Origin: Edaphovirga cremea
GTDB lineage: Bacteria > Pseudomonadota > Gammaproteobacteria > Enterobacterales > Enterobacteriaceae
DNA: 64,000 nt
Direction: 5' to 3'
Assembly (NCBI RefSeq): GCF_003332275.1
Contig: NZ_QOVA01000004.1
Coordinates: forward strand, 62,001 to 126,000
Part shown: positions 1 through 10,045 of the stretch, one piece after another
How positions within the stretch are numbered: position 1 is the stretch's first letter
How the letters are laid out: every line of letters starts with the position of its first letter
Translations under genes and position numbers: made by a program
Notes under the pieces: generated by a model
Database searches by the model: none
What the model was told of the DNA's origin: nothing
What the model saw: the letters and a program-made list of their open reading frames with translations, nothing else

Positions 1-83
1 ATCTGGTTCGCGATGTACCGGAAGCACTGCAGCCACAGCGTATCGCTATCGGGACCGAACGTCCGGCGATCGAAAGCCAGTAA
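1..83 (+). CDS. ibpB: small heat-shock protein IbpB, C-terminal end (partial)
   Basis: The frame starting at base 3 is open to a TAA at 81-83 and encodes 26 residues ending QRIAIGTERPAIESQ. This closely resembles the C-terminus of E. coli IbpB (QRIAISERPALNS), including the conserved IAI-type tail that small heat-shock proteins use for oligomer contacts. IbpB is a cytoplasmic holdase that binds aggregating proteins together with IbpA. The next gene is yidE, which also follows ibpAB in E. coli, so position supports the call. Everything upstream lies outside the window. Confidence 0.75.
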   Translation, partial: LVRDVPEALQPQRIAIGTERPAIESQ

Positions 84-146
84 TCGACAGTTGCGGCAGA
101 TAGCAATGCCTGCCGCACCCTTGATCAGGCAAATGTAGCCAGAGAT

Positions 147-180
147 AAGCCGGGGGGAATACTCTTCTTCCCGGCTTTCT
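147..180 (+). terminator. rho-independent terminator after ibpB
   Basis: AAGCCGGG (147-154) pairs with CCCGGCTT (170-177) and is followed by a T-rich stretch. It lies 64 bases after the ibpB stop and would end the heat-shock transcript. Confidence 0.65.
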
Positions 181-464
181 TGTTTGTGTCGTTTAGTTGC
201 CACGTCTGATGAATAATATCCAAAAATAGAGGATCCCAATGAGTTCAGAGAGTTATGCTGAACCGTTCCTGCTTTTCGCTGATAAATAATCATAAGGGCG
301 AAGGGCGTTGTTTCTCCCCGGTTTTTTTAACTACTCCAATCTGTGGCACACCCCACAATTACTCTTTTCATCATCTGAGAGAATCATTGCAAAATGTAAG
401 TGATCCCCCGTGACTGTAGCCAGAATCGGGGTTCTGCAGGCAAATGTTGGCAAGGATGTGGATG
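181..464 (+). other. leader region between ibpB terminator and yidE
   Basis: No credible gene lies here. Two structured spots are visible: a pyrimidine-rich run ending in seven T near 320-328, and an inverted repeat CCCCG (404-408) / CGGGG (427-431) shortly before the yidE start. Together they could form a structured 5' leader for yidE. No known riboswitch class is recognised. Confidence 0.3.
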
Positions 465-2123
465 ATGAGTGATATCGCCCTGACGGTCAGTATGTTGGCA
501 CTGGTCGCCGTATTGGGTCTATGGATTGGAAACTGGCGTATTTACGGTGTAGGACTGGGAATTGGAGGGGTACTGTTCGGCGGCATCATTGTTGGCCATT
601 TTGCCCAAAGCTATCAACTCGTGCTGAATGGAGACATGCTCCATTTCATCCAGGAGTTTGGCCTGATCCTGTTTGTTTATACCATCGGGATTCAGGTGGG
701 CCCAGGCTTCTTCTCTTCATTGCGGGTGTCGGGTTTACGACTCAATGGTTTTGCCATTCTCATGGTACTCGTTGGCGGTCTGGTGACGGCCATCATCCAC
801 AAACTGTTCGGGGTATCGCTGCCGATCATTCTGGGCATTTTCTCAGGGGCGGTAACAAACACACCATCTCTGGGTGCCGCACAACAGATCCTGACGGATT
901 TGGGCTCGGATCCGCTATTGGTCAATCAGATGGGGATGGGATATGCCATGGCCTATCCGTTCGGGATCTGCGGCATTTTGCTGGTCATGTGGATGATCCG
1001 CATGCTGTTTAAAGTCAAGATTGATGAGGAGGCCAAAGCCTTTGATGCCAGCAATGGCCATAACGCAGAACTGCTGCATACCATCAACGTCAAAGTGTGT
1101 AATCCCAACCTGAACGGCCTGAAGATTCAGGACATCCCAATGCTGAACAGTGATGAGGTGGTCTGTTCGCGCCTCAAACGTGGCGATCAGTTACAGGTTC
1201 CAGCCCCGACTACGGTTATCGAATTGGGAGACCTGCTGCATCTGGTGGGGCAACGGGCTGACCTGCTGCGGGCCCAATTGGTGATTGGCGAAGAAGTGGA
1301 TGTTTCACTCTCTACGCGCGGTACCGAAATTCAGGTTGCGCGAGTTGTGGTCACCAACGAACAGGTTCTGGGGAAGAAGATCCGTGATCTTAACCTTAAG
1401 CAAACCTATGACGTGGTGATTTCCCGTTTGAACCGTGCGGGTATCGAGTTGATTCCTGGAAGCAATGCAAGCCTGCAATTCGGCGATATTCTGAATCTGG
1501 TTGGACGTAAGCAGTCGATTGATGCGGTGGCCGCGATTGTGGGCAACGCCCAGCAAAAACTCCAGCAGGTGCAGATGCTGCCGGTGTTCATTGGTATTGG
1601 CCTCGGGGTTTTACTGGGCTCTATCCCACTGTTTATTCCGGGCTTCCCTGCCGCATTGCGCTTGGGGCTGGCCGGTGGGCCGCTGGTGGTGGCGCTGATC
1701 CTCGGACGTATCGGCAGCATCGGGAAACTTTATTGGTTTATGCCGCCCAGTGCCAACCTGGCCCTGCGTGAATTGGGTATCGTGCTGTTTTTATCGGTAG
1801 TTGGACTGAAATCCGGCGGTGATTTCATCAATACGCTGATCCACGGTGATGGCATGACCTGGATCGGCTACGGTGCAGTTATCACGGCGGTTCCGTTGTT
1901 GACCGTTGGGATTCTGGCGCGGATGATGACGAAAATGAACTACCTGACGCTGTGCGGGATACTGGCTGGGTCGATGACGGATCCACCGGCGCTGGCGTTT
2001 GCGAACGGACTGCACCCGACCAATGGCGCTGCGGCACTGTCGTATGCCACGGTCTATCCATTGGCAATGTTCCTGCGCATTATGTCCCCGCAACTACTCG
2101 CGGTTCTGTTCTGGACGATGTGA
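465..2123 (+). CDS. yidE: putative transporter YidE, AAE/AspT family
   Basis: A 552-residue inner-membrane protein, close to E. coli YidE (553) and very similar throughout. Layout: an N-terminal block of about five hydrophobic segments (residues 4-185), a cytosolic central part with two TrkA-C-like ligand-binding domains (about 205-365), and a second membrane block to the C-terminus. This is the aspartate:alanine exchanger (AAE) architecture; the YidE substrate is unknown. The ATG at 465 is preferred over those at 444 and 462 because it gives the family N-terminus MSDIALTV and has an AAGGA ribosome site at 452-456. A strong hairpin follows the stop. Confidence 0.93.
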   Translation: MSDIALTVSMLALVAVLGLWIGNWRIYGVGLGIGGVLFGGIIVGHFAQSYQLVLNGDMLHFIQEFGLILFVYTIGIQVGPGFFSSLRVSGLRLNGFAILMVLVGGLVTAIIHKLFGVSLPIILGIFSGAVTNTPSLGAAQQILTDLGSDPLLVNQMGMGYAMAYPFGICGILLVMWMIRMLFKVKIDEEAKAFDASNGHNAELLHTINVKVCNPNLNGLKIQDIPMLNSDEVVCSRLKRGDQLQVPAPTTVIELGDLLHLVGQRADLLRAQLVIGEEVDVSLSTRGTEIQVARVVVTNEQVLGKKIRDLNLKQTYDVVISRLNRAGIELIPGSNASLQFGDILNLVGRKQSIDAVAAIVGNAQQKLQQVQMLPVFIGIGLGVLLGSIPLFIPGFPAALRLGLAGGPLVVALILGRIGSIGKLYWFMPPSANLALRELGIVLFLSVVGLKSGGDFINTLIHGDGMTWIGYGAVITAVPLLTVGILARMMTKMNYLTLCGILAGSMTDPPALAFANGLHPTNGAAALSYATVYPLAMFLRIMSPQLLAVLFWTM

Positions 2124-2127
2124 TCCT

Positions 2128-2158
2128 GAACGCCAGCGGCCTATAACCGCTGGCGTTC
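2128..2158. terminator. bidirectional terminator between yidE and avtA
   Basis: A perfect 12-bp stem, GAACGCCAGCGG (2128-2139) with CCGCTGGCGTTC (2147-2158), around a 7-base loop. It sits between the convergent yidE and avtA stops and can serve both. Confidence 0.8.
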
Positions 2159-2160
2159 TC

Positions 2161-3411
2161 TTATTTCTCCGCGTGTGCCCGCTCAACTTCTTCTGCAAGA
2201 ATCATCACGCCACGTTCTATCTGCTCGGGATCGGGTACGTAATTCATTCGCATGCACTGATGCGTATGCGGCCAGTCGTGCTCCAGCCCAGGAAAGAAAT
2301 AGTGGCCAGGCACCATCAACACGCCGCGCTGCTTCAGGCGCTGGTAGAGCGTTTCTGTTGTAATCGGCAGATCTTTAAACCATAGCCACAAGAATATGGC
2401 ACCTTCAGGTTTATGGATCAGGCAGCGCTCGACCGGCAGATGACGGCGCAGTATCGAGATGGTTTGCTGTACGCGCTGAAAGTAGAAGGGTTTGATCACC
2501 TCTTCCGAGAGACGTAACAAATCACCACGGACAATCATTTCGGTAGCAATCGCGGGGCCAACGCCACCGGGAGCCAGACTGATAATACCGTTCATATTAC
2601 TGATGGCCGAGATGACTTTTTCGTCAGCAATCACAATGCCGCACCGCGCCCCCGGCAAGCCGAGTTTTGACAGGCTCATGCACAGGATGATATTCGGGTT
2701 CCACAGAGGCTTGGCGTCAGTGAAAATAATTCCGGGGAAAGGAACGCCGTAGGCATTATCGATCAACAGTGGGATATTGCGCTGCTGCGCCAGCGAATCC
2801 AGGCGGATCAACTCTTCGTCAGTCAGCACGTTACCCGTTGGGTTAGTGGGACGCGACACACAGATCATGCCAATATCGTCACCGAGGGTGAGATGCTCGA
2901 AATCAACGTGATATTTGAATTGCCCTTCGGGGAGTAGCTCAATGTTCGGTTTAGCCGAAACAAACAGATCCTCATCCAATCCGGCGTCGGCATACCCGAG
3001 GTATTCAGGGGCCAGCGGGAAAAGAACCCGGCGCAGCGAACCGTCTTTCTGGCGGCCAGTAAACAGATTGAACAAGTAGAAAAACGCGCTCTGGCTGCCA
3101 TTGGTCAGTGCAATATTCTGTGGTTCGATCTGCCATCCCAGCTCTTCACGCAGCATGGTGGCCAGTGCTTTGAGCAATACGTCTTTACCCTGCGGGCCAT
3201 CATAGTTGCACAGTGCCTCGGTCAGTTTTCCCTGCTCAAGCATCTCCTGAAACAACTGTTGAAAGTAGACCTGCATCTCTGGAATTTTCGCTGGATTGCC
3301 ACCGCCCAGCATGACTGCGCCAGGGGTTCGCAGGCCATCGTTCATGTCACCCATCAACCGGGTAATGCCCGAAAAACGGGTGAATTTGTCGCCGAAAATA
3401 GAAAACGTCAT
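2161..3411 (-). CDS. avtA: valine--pyruvate aminotransferase AvtA
   Basis: A 416-residue cytoplasmic PLP-dependent class I/II aminotransferase that exchanges the amino group between alanine or valine and the matching 2-oxo acids (the alanine-valine transaminase C of E. coli). The PLP Schiff-base lysine is in MSLSKLGLPGARCG (Lys249). The cofactor-binding Asn in SRPTNPTGN and the Asp in LLIDNAYG are present. Length and N-terminus match E. coli AvtA. It lies downstream of malS on the same strand, as in E. coli, with a 133-base gap. Confidence 0.95.
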   Translation of the reverse strand: MTFSIFGDKFTRFSGITRLMGDMNDGLRTPGAVMLGGGNPAKIPEMQVYFQQLFQEMLEQGKLTEALCNYDGPQGKDVLLKALATMLREELGWQIEPQNIALTNGSQSAFFYLFNLFTGRQKDGSLRRVLFPLAPEYLGYADAGLDEDLFVSAKPNIELLPEGQFKYHVDFEHLTLGDDIGMICVSRPTNPTGNVLTDEELIRLDSLAQQRNIPLLIDNAYGVPFPGIIFTDAKPLWNPNIILCMSLSKLGLPGARCGIVIADEKVISAISNMNGIISLAPGGVGPAIATEMIVRGDLLRLSEEVIKPFYFQRVQQTISILRRHLPVERCLIHKPEGAIFLWLWFKDLPITTETLYQRLKQRGVLMVPGHYFFPGLEHDWPHTHQCMRMNYVPDPEQIERGVMILAEEVERAHAEK

Positions 3412-3544
3412 AAAGGACTAATCAGTTGTTATCAATGTGTGGAATACCACCATAGCGCCACTGATTGACGGGTGCAATCAAGTTTCCAGAGCTCAGGCTA
3501 CCCGCATATATCGACAGCCTGAGATAAGGCAGGATAAACCACGG

Positions 3545-5611
3545 TTATTGCGTTTGATCGCCGACCCAGACAACCATCACCTTATCGTTCTGGAATTGAC
3601 GGCTGAACGTGAAGTAATCAGCCGTCTGCTGTGCGGTCTGTGTCCCTTCGCCCAACGCACGGTGACGCGCGCGGAAATCGCCCAGTTTTTGCCAGTGCGT
3701 CAGCAACGCAGCACTTTTGCCGGGGATATCCTGCCAGTTCATATCGGAACGGGTACCTTGCAGCGGATCGGAACCGGTAGCGCCGAATGGCCGCCCGCTC
3801 TCATCGCCGTAGTAGATTTGCACCGCGCCCGGTGCTAGCAGCAGTAAATCACCAGCCCGCTGCTGTTTAATCAGGCTATTTTTGGCATCGTCATTGAAGA
3901 ACAGCCGCGTATCGTGAGATGAGAGATAACTCAATACGTTGAAATTTTGCAGTTTTTCAGCCATCTGGCTGTACACCGGTTCAATATTGGAGAAGCAATC
4001 CAGCGCTTGTGATGCCTGATCCTGAAAATCAAAATTGATCATCGAATCGAAGCCATTTTTGAAGTAATCGCTTTGCATCACGCCATGACCCCAGGCTTCA
4101 CCTGTCATCCAGAAGGGCGCATTGTCCAGTGCCTGCTGTGGATTTGCGGCTTTCCACTCTGCCAGCGCGCTCGTGGCCTGCTGTTTGAGTTGAACCCATG
4201 ACGCTTTTTCCACATGTTTGGCGGTGTCTACACGAAAACCGTCGATACCGTAGTCTCGCACCCATTGGCTGAGCCAGTGAGTGAGATAATCACGCGTTGT
4301 CGCTCCTGGGATCTCACGGGCGGCAGTGTCGGGTTTATTGCGGAAAAACACCGGCAACCCGCTGGGACCCGGGGCTTCAGTTTTGATGTCCGGGAGGAAG
4401 GCCAGTGACATGGTCAAATCGTTAAAACCGGGGGAGTCGTAGTCACCGATATCTGTACGGATCCAGTTTTTACCCCACCAGTTGGCCCAGCCAGCTTGAT
4501 CGCTGAAGTTGATATAGTCATTGAAACTATGCCAGTTTTGCCCCGGGCCTGGCGTCCAGTCAGTCCAGTTTTTCCCCAGCGTTTTCTCGATTTCGTCACC
4601 TTTCAGATACAACGAACCAAATTTGAAGGTTTGCATATCTGCCAATGTGGCGTAACCGACATGGTTCATAACGACATCAAAAAGAATACGGATTCCGCGT
4701 TTATGCGCCTCGTTGACCAGAGTCCGCAAATCTTCCTCATTACCCATGTTGGCGTCCAACCGGGTCCAGTCCTGCGTGTAGTAACCGTGGTAAGCATAAT
4801 GCGGGAAATCCCCTTTGGTGCCGCCGCCAACCCAGCCGTGGATCTGCTCCAGCGGTGAGCTAATCCACAGCGCATTAACGCCAAGCTGTTGCAGGTAATC
4901 GAGTTTTCGGGTCAGCCCGGCCAAATCCCCACCGTGGAAAGTACCAATCTCCTGCTTGCCGTCGCTATGGCGACCATAGCTGTGATCGTTGGCGGGATTA
5001 CCGTTTTCGAAACGGTCGGTCAGCACAAAATAGACCGTGGCATTATGCCAACTGAACGGTGCTTTCCCCTCGGTATCAGCCGACTCAAGGAGCAGTAAAC
5101 CGCCGCTTCCCTCCGCCGGTTGCAGCGTAATTTTACCCAGGGAGACTTTTGCCGTTTGGCCTGAGTAGAAGTCGCGTACCGTTTCCCCTTCACTGAACGT
5201 TTTGCGCACATCAACGGTTACGGGTTTGCCGTTCCATCGCTGGCAGGTATGGCTGACTTTCACCACGTCGGCATCAGGCTGCTGTTGCAGGCTGAGCGCC
5301 AGCGTCGGCGTGCCGCTGCGGGTATCAATGCGGATCTGATACTGCCCATCACGGAACAACCGCCATGCAATCGGCGCCTGTCCTTCGCAAGGTTGCAGCG
5401 AGAAGGTCTGATTGAGTTTTACTGCGCTGGTGGGTTGCCAGCACTGATTATTCTGCTTCAACGTCAGCGGATACTCGCCCTTTTTCAATGCGGCGCTGCT
5501 GGTAAAAATTCCGCTCGGTTGTTCGCTGAAGGGGGGAAAGTTAGCCAGGGTCCAGTCAGCCAAAGCGGCAGGTGACAGCACCATCAAGAGAGAAAGAGTG
5601 AGACGTTTCAT
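3545..5611 (-). CDS. malS: periplasmic alpha-amylase MalS
   Basis: A 688-residue GH13 alpha-amylase that cleaves long maltodextrins in the periplasm before uptake by the maltose system. A signal peptide covers residues 1-18 (cleavage near ALA/DW). Catalytic motifs are intact: FDVVMNHVG (311-319), GFRVDTAKH with nucleophile Asp462, GEAWGHG with acid/base Glu505, and SSHD (563-566). It is slightly longer than the E. coli enzyme (676). MalT-like boxes lie just upstream, so maltotriose-dependent activation is likely. Confidence 0.95.
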   Translation of the reverse strand: MKRLTLSLLMVLSPAALADWTLANFPPFSEQPSGIFTSSAALKKGEYPLTLKQNNQCWQPTSAVKLNQTFSLQPCEGQAPIAWRLFRDGQYQIRIDTRSGTPTLALSLQQQPDADVVKVSHTCQRWNGKPVTVDVRKTFSEGETVRDFYSGQTAKVSLGKITLQPAEGSGGLLLLESADTEGKAPFSWHNATVYFVLTDRFENGNPANDHSYGRHSDGKQEIGTFHGGDLAGLTRKLDYLQQLGVNALWISSPLEQIHGWVGGGTKGDFPHYAYHGYYTQDWTRLDANMGNEEDLRTLVNEAHKRGIRILFDVVMNHVGYATLADMQTFKFGSLYLKGDEIEKTLGKNWTDWTPGPGQNWHSFNDYINFSDQAGWANWWGKNWIRTDIGDYDSPGFNDLTMSLAFLPDIKTEAPGPSGLPVFFRNKPDTAAREIPGATTRDYLTHWLSQWVRDYGIDGFRVDTAKHVEKASWVQLKQQATSALAEWKAANPQQALDNAPFWMTGEAWGHGVMQSDYFKNGFDSMINFDFQDQASQALDCFSNIEPVYSQMAEKLQNFNVLSYLSSHDTRLFFNDDAKNSLIKQQRAGDLLLLAPGAVQIYYGDESGRPFGATGSDPLQGTRSDMNWQDIPGKSAALLTHWQKLGDFRARHRALGEGTQTAQQTADYFTFSRQFQNDKVMVVWVGDQTQ

Positions 5612-5684
5612 GACGCTCCTTGTTTGCGTAGGGATTTTTTATCGTTATCAGTCTTGGATACTGTGCCAGTCGTATAAGAAACAA

Positions 5685-5732
5685 CCTCATCCCTGAGGCG
5701 CTTTTTTGTGGATGAGAGCGATGGATGAGAGG
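5685..5732. promoter_or_regulatory. cluster of three MalT-box-like sites upstream of malS
   Basis: GGATGAG-type decamers occur three times: CCTCATCCC at 5685-5693 (reverse complement GGGATGAGG), GGATGAGAG at 5710-5718 and GGATGAGAGG at 5723-5732. They match the MalT consensus core and lie 74-121 bases upstream of the malS start, mixed in orientation as in other MalT promoters. Inference from motif and position only. Confidence 0.65.
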
Positions 5733-5773
5733 GGAAATTTTGCGGAATATTTAGCGAGAACCAATCAGTTGAG

Positions 5774-5807
5774 ATAAAAAGCCAGCTACCGGTAACCGGC
5801 GGCTGGC
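5774..5807 (-). terminator. terminator of the 2-ketogluconate operon
   Basis: Read on the minus strand, GCCAGC...GCTGGC (5781-5786 and 5802-5807 on the plus strand) with an inner CCGG/CCGG pairing forms a long stem followed by five T (AAAAA at 5776-5780). It lies just after the ghrB stop. Confidence 0.8.
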
Positions 5808-5832
5808 ATTTTGCGATAGAAGGTACAGTGGG

Positions 5833-6807
5833 TTATTTCAGAACCTGCGGATTAACGCAGTTTTCTTTAACGTCCCCGGTCAATGCAGCAATCAGGTTAT
5901 CTACCGCACAGGCGGCCATACCGTAGCGGGTTTCGTGTGTTGCAGAACCAATGTGTGGCAGTGCAACCACGTTTGGCATGCTTAGCAAAGGAGAATCAAC
6001 CGCAACCGGTTCTTGCTCAAATACGTCCAGCCCTGCGGCATGGATAGTGCCGTCTTTTAACGCAGCGATCAGCGCTTCTTCATCAACCACCGGCCCGCGA
6101 CCCGCGTTGATCAGGATGGCGCTGGACTTCATTTTCGCCAATTGTTCGCGGCTGATCATATGGTAAGTCTCATCGTTCATCGGCAGGATGACACAGAGGA
6201 AATCTGATTCAGCCAGCAACGTGTCGAGATCGCAACGGCGGGCATTAAAGCGCTTTTCGGCATCCAGATGCTCGCGACGGGCGTTATACAGCACCGGCAT
6301 GCTGAAACCAAAATGGGCACGTTGCGCCAGCGCCATCCCGATTCGACCCATACCGAGGATGCCGATGGTTTTGTGGTGAACATCCACACCATACCAATCT
6401 GGCCCGATACTGCTCTGCCATTCCCCGGCTTTGACCCGCTCGGCAACTTCCACGATCCGCCGCGCGCTAGCCAGCATCAGGCTCATCAGGGTATCGGCGA
6501 CGGTTTCGGTCAGGACGGTGGGCGTATGCATCAACGGAATTTTTCGGCGAGTGAGTTCATCGACATCAAAGTTGTCATAACCTACGGAAATGGTGGATAC
6601 CGCACGCAGGCGCGGAGCGTGGGCGAGGAACTCTTTATCCACTTTACCGCCAGAGCCAATCAAACCTTCTGCCTGTTGCAGTGCATCCAGTACCTGCGCA
6701 TGATTTTCGCTGGTCAGACCGTCGATCTCGGTGACGGTAAAGTGCTGATCCAGTCGTTGACGAAGGTCGGCGGGAAGTTTTTTGTACAGTACGATTGAAG
6801 GCTTCAT
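5833..6807 (-). CDS. ghrB: glyoxylate/hydroxypyruvate reductase B (2-ketogluconate reductase)
   Basis: A 324-residue D-2-hydroxyacid dehydrogenase, the same length as E. coli GhrB (TkrA), which reduces 2-ketogluconate, hydroxypyruvate and glyoxylate with NADPH. The Rossmann motif GILGMGRIG, the NAGRGPVVD segment and the catalytic [11 protein letters not shown] histidine are visible. The start at 6807 (MKPSIV) is chosen over the upstream in-frame ATG because it matches the family and has a GGAG site. As the last gene of a kguE-K-T operon it occupies the position of Pseudomonas kguD (2-keto-6-phosphogluconate reductase), so the phosphorylated substrate may be the main one here. Confidence 0.9.
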   Translation of the reverse strand: MKPSIVLYKKLPADLRQRLDQHFTVTEIDGLTSENHAQVLDALQQAEGLIGSGGKVDKEFLAHAPRLRAVSTISVGYDNFDVDELTRRKIPLMHTPTVLTETVADTLMSLMLASARRIVEVAERVKAGEWQSSIGPDWYGVDVHHKTIGILGMGRIGMALAQRAHFGFSMPVLYNARREHLDAEKRFNARRCDLDTLLAESDFLCVILPMNDETYHMISREQLAKMKSSAILINAGRGPVVDEEALIAALKDGTIHAAGLDVFEQEPVAVDSPLLSMPNVVALPHIGSATHETRYGMAACAVDNLIAALTGDVKENCVNPQVLK

Positions 6808-6872
6808 CACAAACTCCAGCAAGCTAACGATTAGTATGAGTAACAATTTAACATAGCATAATGACTGTGGAA

Positions 6873-6898
6873 GGACATTGGGCTGTTGCCCAACGTCC
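6873..6898 (-). other. intercistronic hairpin between kguT and ghrB
   Basis: GGACATTGGGC (6873-6883) and GCCCAACGTCC (6888-6898) form an 11-bp stem with one mismatch and a four-base loop. No T run follows, so an RNA-stabilising or partial attenuator role is more likely than full termination. Confidence 0.45.
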
Positions 6899-6916
6899 TC
6901 TGTGGCTTAGGGATTT

Positions 6917-8185
6917 CTAAACCGTCTGCGGGTGGGCGTTGACCTGCGCGGGTTTTACGATGATGGTCAACACCACGGCAACCAGCAATGCGATCGCCAT
7001 AAAAGCATAGGAAGCGGCTGGGCTGCCGGTAGATCCATTCAGATAGCCAACGAACCATGAACCAAAGAACGATCCCAATGCCCCCATGCTGTTAATCAAT
7101 GCCATTGCACCACCAGCAACATTTCGCGGCAACATCTCAGGGATGATGGCAAAAAATGGCCCATAAGGGGCGTACATGGCACCACCGGCGATGACCAGCA
7201 GGGCATAAGAGATCCAGAAGTGGTTGGCACCGACAGCATAAGAACCAATAAAGGCCAGCGCGCCAATCAACAGCAAAGGCCAGACAAAGAGTTTACGGTT
7301 CTGCATTTTATCCGAGGCCCAGGAGACCGCGATCATCGCGATGGTCGCGACCAGATAGGGAACCGCTGACAGCCACCCGGCTTCGACCATCCCCATTTCC
7401 ATACCGCTGCGCAGAATGGACGGCAACCACAGCACAAAGCCGTAAACCCCGATACTCCAGGCAAAATACTGGATGCAAAGCAGAATCACATTGCGCGAGC
7501 GGAAGGCTTCGCCATAGTTGCGCACTGCCTTGATGCCTTCCTGCTCTTTCGCCAATTGCGCTTGCAGGGCGGATTTTTCCTCATTGCTCAACCAGCTCAC
7601 CTGCTCTGGTTTATCTTTTACCAGCACCCACCAGCAGAATGCCCAAATGATGGCCGGGATCCCTTCAAAGATAAACATCTCGCGCCAGCCGTAGGCATGA
7701 ATCAAATAGCCGGACACGACCGACATCCACAACACAGTCACTGGATTACCCAGAATCAGAAAGGTATTTGCCCGCGAGCGTTCGGACTTGGTAAACCAGT
7801 TGCTGATATAGATCAGCATGGCGGGCATAACGGCGGCTTCGACAATACCGAGGACAAAACGAATGGCGGCGAGCATCGGGATATTACTGACGACACCGGT
7901 CAGGGAAGCGCAGATGCCCCACAGGATCAAACAGACAAAAATCAATTTCTTGACGCTGCGACGTTCAGCGTAGATCGCGCCAGGGATCTGGAAAAAGAAA
8001 TAACCGAGAAAAAACAGCGCGCCGAGCAGGGAAGACATGCCCTTGGTGATACCAAGATCGTCGTTGATACCGGCGGCAGAGGCAAAGCTGAAATTTGCCC
8101 GATCGAGATAGGCAAGGCTGTAGGTGATAAACACGATCGGCATGATATACCACCAGCGTTTGACGGTGATTTTTGCTTCGTTCAT
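6917..8185 (-). CDS. kguT: 2-ketogluconate transporter, MFS (ACS family)
   Basis: A 422-residue inner-membrane major facilitator with 12 predicted segments. The family signature is present at the N-terminus (YLDRANFSFA) and after the second helix (FFQIPGAIYAERRS). It resembles anion:cation symporters for sugar acids. The substrate is inferred from its place between a 2-ketogluconate kinase and a 2-ketogluconate reductase in a kguE-K-T-D-type operon. Gaps of 93 and 109 bases separate it from its neighbours. Confidence 0.85.
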   Translation of the reverse strand: MNEAKITVKRWWYIMPIVFITYSLAYLDRANFSFASAAGINDDLGITKGMSSLLGALFFLGYFFFQIPGAIYAERRSVKKLIFVCLILWGICASLTGVVSNIPMLAAIRFVLGIVEAAVMPAMLIYISNWFTKSERSRANTFLILGNPVTVLWMSVVSGYLIHAYGWREMFIFEGIPAIIWAFCWWVLVKDKPEQVSWLSNEEKSALQAQLAKEQEGIKAVRNYGEAFRSRNVILLCIQYFAWSIGVYGFVLWLPSILRSGMEMGMVEAGWLSAVPYLVATIAMIAVSWASDKMQNRKLFVWPLLLIGALAFIGSYAVGANHFWISYALLVIAGGAMYAPYGPFFAIIPEMLPRNVAGGAMALINSMGALGSFFGSWFVGYLNGSTGSPAASYAFMAIALLVAVVLTIIVKPAQVNAHPQTV

Positions 8186-8278
8186 GTCATTAATCCTTCA
8201 GTAGAGTACTGGAGCCGCAGCTTTTCCGATGTAGGGTCAGAGGCAGGATGCGGCGGTATAGGGTGGGTATAAGAGTCG

Positions 8279-9238
8279 CTACTCGCCTAACTGTTCACGC
8301 GTGGGCAGCCCTTCGCTGTCGCCAATGGCCTGAACTGCCAGACTGCCGATTTTGTTGCCACGCTTAACTGCTTTTTCCAGCGATGCGCCTTCAAGCAAGG
8401 CACTGATGACGCCAACGGCAAATCCATCACCTGCGCCCACGGTATCAATCACGTTATCGACTTTGCAGGCGGGTACGGCGGCTTGATGACCGGCTGCATC
8501 TTTAAACCAGGCACCGTCAGCGCCGGTTTTGATGACTACCGCTTTCACGCCGCGCTGTAGGTAAAAATCGGCGATCTCGTTCGGCGTTCTCTTACCGGTC
8601 AGAATCTGTCCCTCTTTTAAACCGGGCAAAACCCAGTCCGCAGCAAAGGCCAGCGCATTGAGCTGCTCGATCATCACCTGCTCGCTTGACCACAGCACCG
8701 GGCGTAAATTGGGATCGAAAGAGATGGTTTTACCCATGCGGCGCATCTCTTTGGCAGCATGCTGTGACAGCCGTAAAGAATCGTCAGATAACGCCGCCGC
8801 CACGCCACTCAGGTGCAAATGTCGCGCGGCAAAAAAATAGTCTGGATTAAAGTCTATAGGTGATAGATGGCTCGCCGCCGACCCTTTGCGGTAATATTCC
8901 ACGCTGGGATCGGTTCCATCCATTTGTTTGGATTTCATCTGAAAGCCGCTGGGATAGCGCTCATCAACAATCACTTGCTGGCTGTTGATGCGCTCTTTTT
9001 TCAACTGTTGTAGGGTAAATCGCCCAAAGGAATCGTTACCCACACGACTCGCCCAGCCGACGTTCAATCCCAGCCGCGCCAGACCAATGGCAACGTTCAG
9101 TTCTGCACCGGCAATGCGTTTGCTGAAATGTCCAACGTCCGCCAAATCACCAGGTTGTTCAGCGACAAACATCGCCATCGCTTCACCGAAAGTGACGACA
9201 TCGAGTACACATTGCGCCGTTTGTTGTTGGCTCATCAT
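8279..9238 (-). CDS. kguK: 2-ketogluconate kinase, PfkB family
   Basis: A 319-residue ribokinase/PfkB-type sugar kinase. The PfkB signature is complete: GAELNVAIGLARLG near the N-terminus, and the DTVGAGDGFAVG anion-hole and catalytic-Asp motif near the C-terminus. It resembles 2-dehydro-3-deoxygluconokinases and KguK. In this operon the likely reaction is ATP-dependent phosphorylation of 2-ketogluconate to 2-keto-6-phosphogluconate. The ATG lies 3 bases after the kguE stop (an alternative ATG is at 9235), so translation is probably coupled. Confidence 0.85.
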   Translation of the reverse strand: MMSQQQTAQCVLDVVTFGEAMAMFVAEQPGDLADVGHFSKRIAGAELNVAIGLARLGLNVGWASRVGNDSFGRFTLQQLKKERINSQQVIVDERYPSGFQMKSKQMDGTDPSVEYYRKGSAASHLSPIDFNPDYFFAARHLHLSGVAAALSDDSLRLSQHAAKEMRRMGKTISFDPNLRPVLWSSEQVMIEQLNALAFAADWVLPGLKEGQILTGKRTPNEIADFYLQRGVKAVVIKTGADGAWFKDAAGHQAAVPACKVDNVIDTVGAGDGFAVGVISALLEGASLEKAVKRGNKIGSLAVQAIGDSEGLPTREQLGE

Positions 9239-9241
9239 TCG

Positions 9242-9991
9242 TTACTCCACGCGCAGAAGATTGACATAATCGCGGGTGATGGCAAGCAGGTCAGTGCCTT
9301 CCAATGGGAACTCAATGCCGCGCGGTACATCATTGGGTAAATGATTCAATAGCTTGCGCCAACTGCCATCGCTTTCTGCCAATTCTATGGCGTGCCATTT
9401 ATCCTGACGGCGCGCGGCGGCTTTGACGTGCACGTAGCTGACGTAACGCGCCAGACGCAAGGCTGCGGCGAGGGGCTCTTGTCCGACCCAATGCCAGTTA
9501 GCCATATCAAATGTCATCGACAGGGGAAGATGTGCTTCGCTGGCGGCCTGGAAAAATGCACTGAGTGGCGACAGGATGCCGCAATCGACCGTTTGATCGT
9601 TTTCGACCACCAGTTTGACCCGTTGCTGGTTCAGTAGAGCTTTCAGCGTAGAGAGTTCACAGCCAGGGCGATAATGGCCGAGCGACAGCTTCACGCTCGT
9701 TGCCCCCACTTGCTGGGCCTGGGCAAAAAAATCGGGCAGGGCGGCATTAAGATTTCCCTGTTCATCGAACAATGCCTGCGGAATAGAATAGACGGCAAAC
9801 AAGCCTTGTTCCCTGATAGCGCTGGCCAGCGAAGGCAACGCCTTCATCTCTTCAGGTGAAAGCAACTCTTGACGGATTTCCACACCATCAGCACCCGCTC
9901 CGGCGATAATCGGCAGTAAAGCCTGTTGCCCACCCAGTTCACGAACTTTGTCCCGGCCATAGGCTGCCGTGACGACCACAATCTTCTTCAT
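9242..9991 (-). CDS. kguE: KguE-like sugar phosphate isomerase/epimerase
   Basis: A 249-residue protein of the xylose-isomerase-like TIM-barrel family (AP endonuclease family 2). Metal-ligand segments are visible: VEIRQE, LVVENDQT, MTFDMANWHW and the late GIEFPLEG. It is the first gene of the operon and starts 55 bases below a palindromic operator. The AAGGAG site is well placed. In Pseudomonas the equivalent gene is kguE, whose exact reaction in 2-ketogluconate use is not settled; the name here rests on synteny plus fold. Confidence 0.8.
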   Translation of the reverse strand: MKKIVVVTAAYGRDKVRELGGQQALLPIIAGAGADGVEIRQELLSPEEMKALPSLASAIREQGLFAVYSIPQALFDEQGNLNAALPDFFAQAQQVGATSVKLSLGHYRPGCELSTLKALLNQQRVKLVVENDQTVDCGILSPLSAFFQAASEAHLPLSMTFDMANWHWVGQEPLAAALRLARYVSYVHVKAAARRQDKWHAIELAESDGSWRKLLNHLPNDVPRGIEFPLEGTDLLAITRDYVNLLRVE

Positions 9992-10045
9992 TCCAAACTC
10001 CTTAAAGTGGTTAAAACACCACCTGCTTTGTTAATGTTACGTTAG

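Noticed and set aside
444-464. Longer start for yidE at 444 or 462
   Set aside because: Only the ATG at 465 gives the family N-terminus with a well-spaced ribosome site.
5685-5706. CCTCA/TGAGG stem followed by CGCTTTTTT as a terminator
   Set aside because: The stem is only 5 bp and no plus-strand gene ends upstream; the MalT-box reading fits the malS promoter better.
7556-8272. 238-codon plus-strand frame opposite kguT
   Set aside because: Antisense shadow of a membrane-transporter gene; the translation has no domain or membrane pattern.
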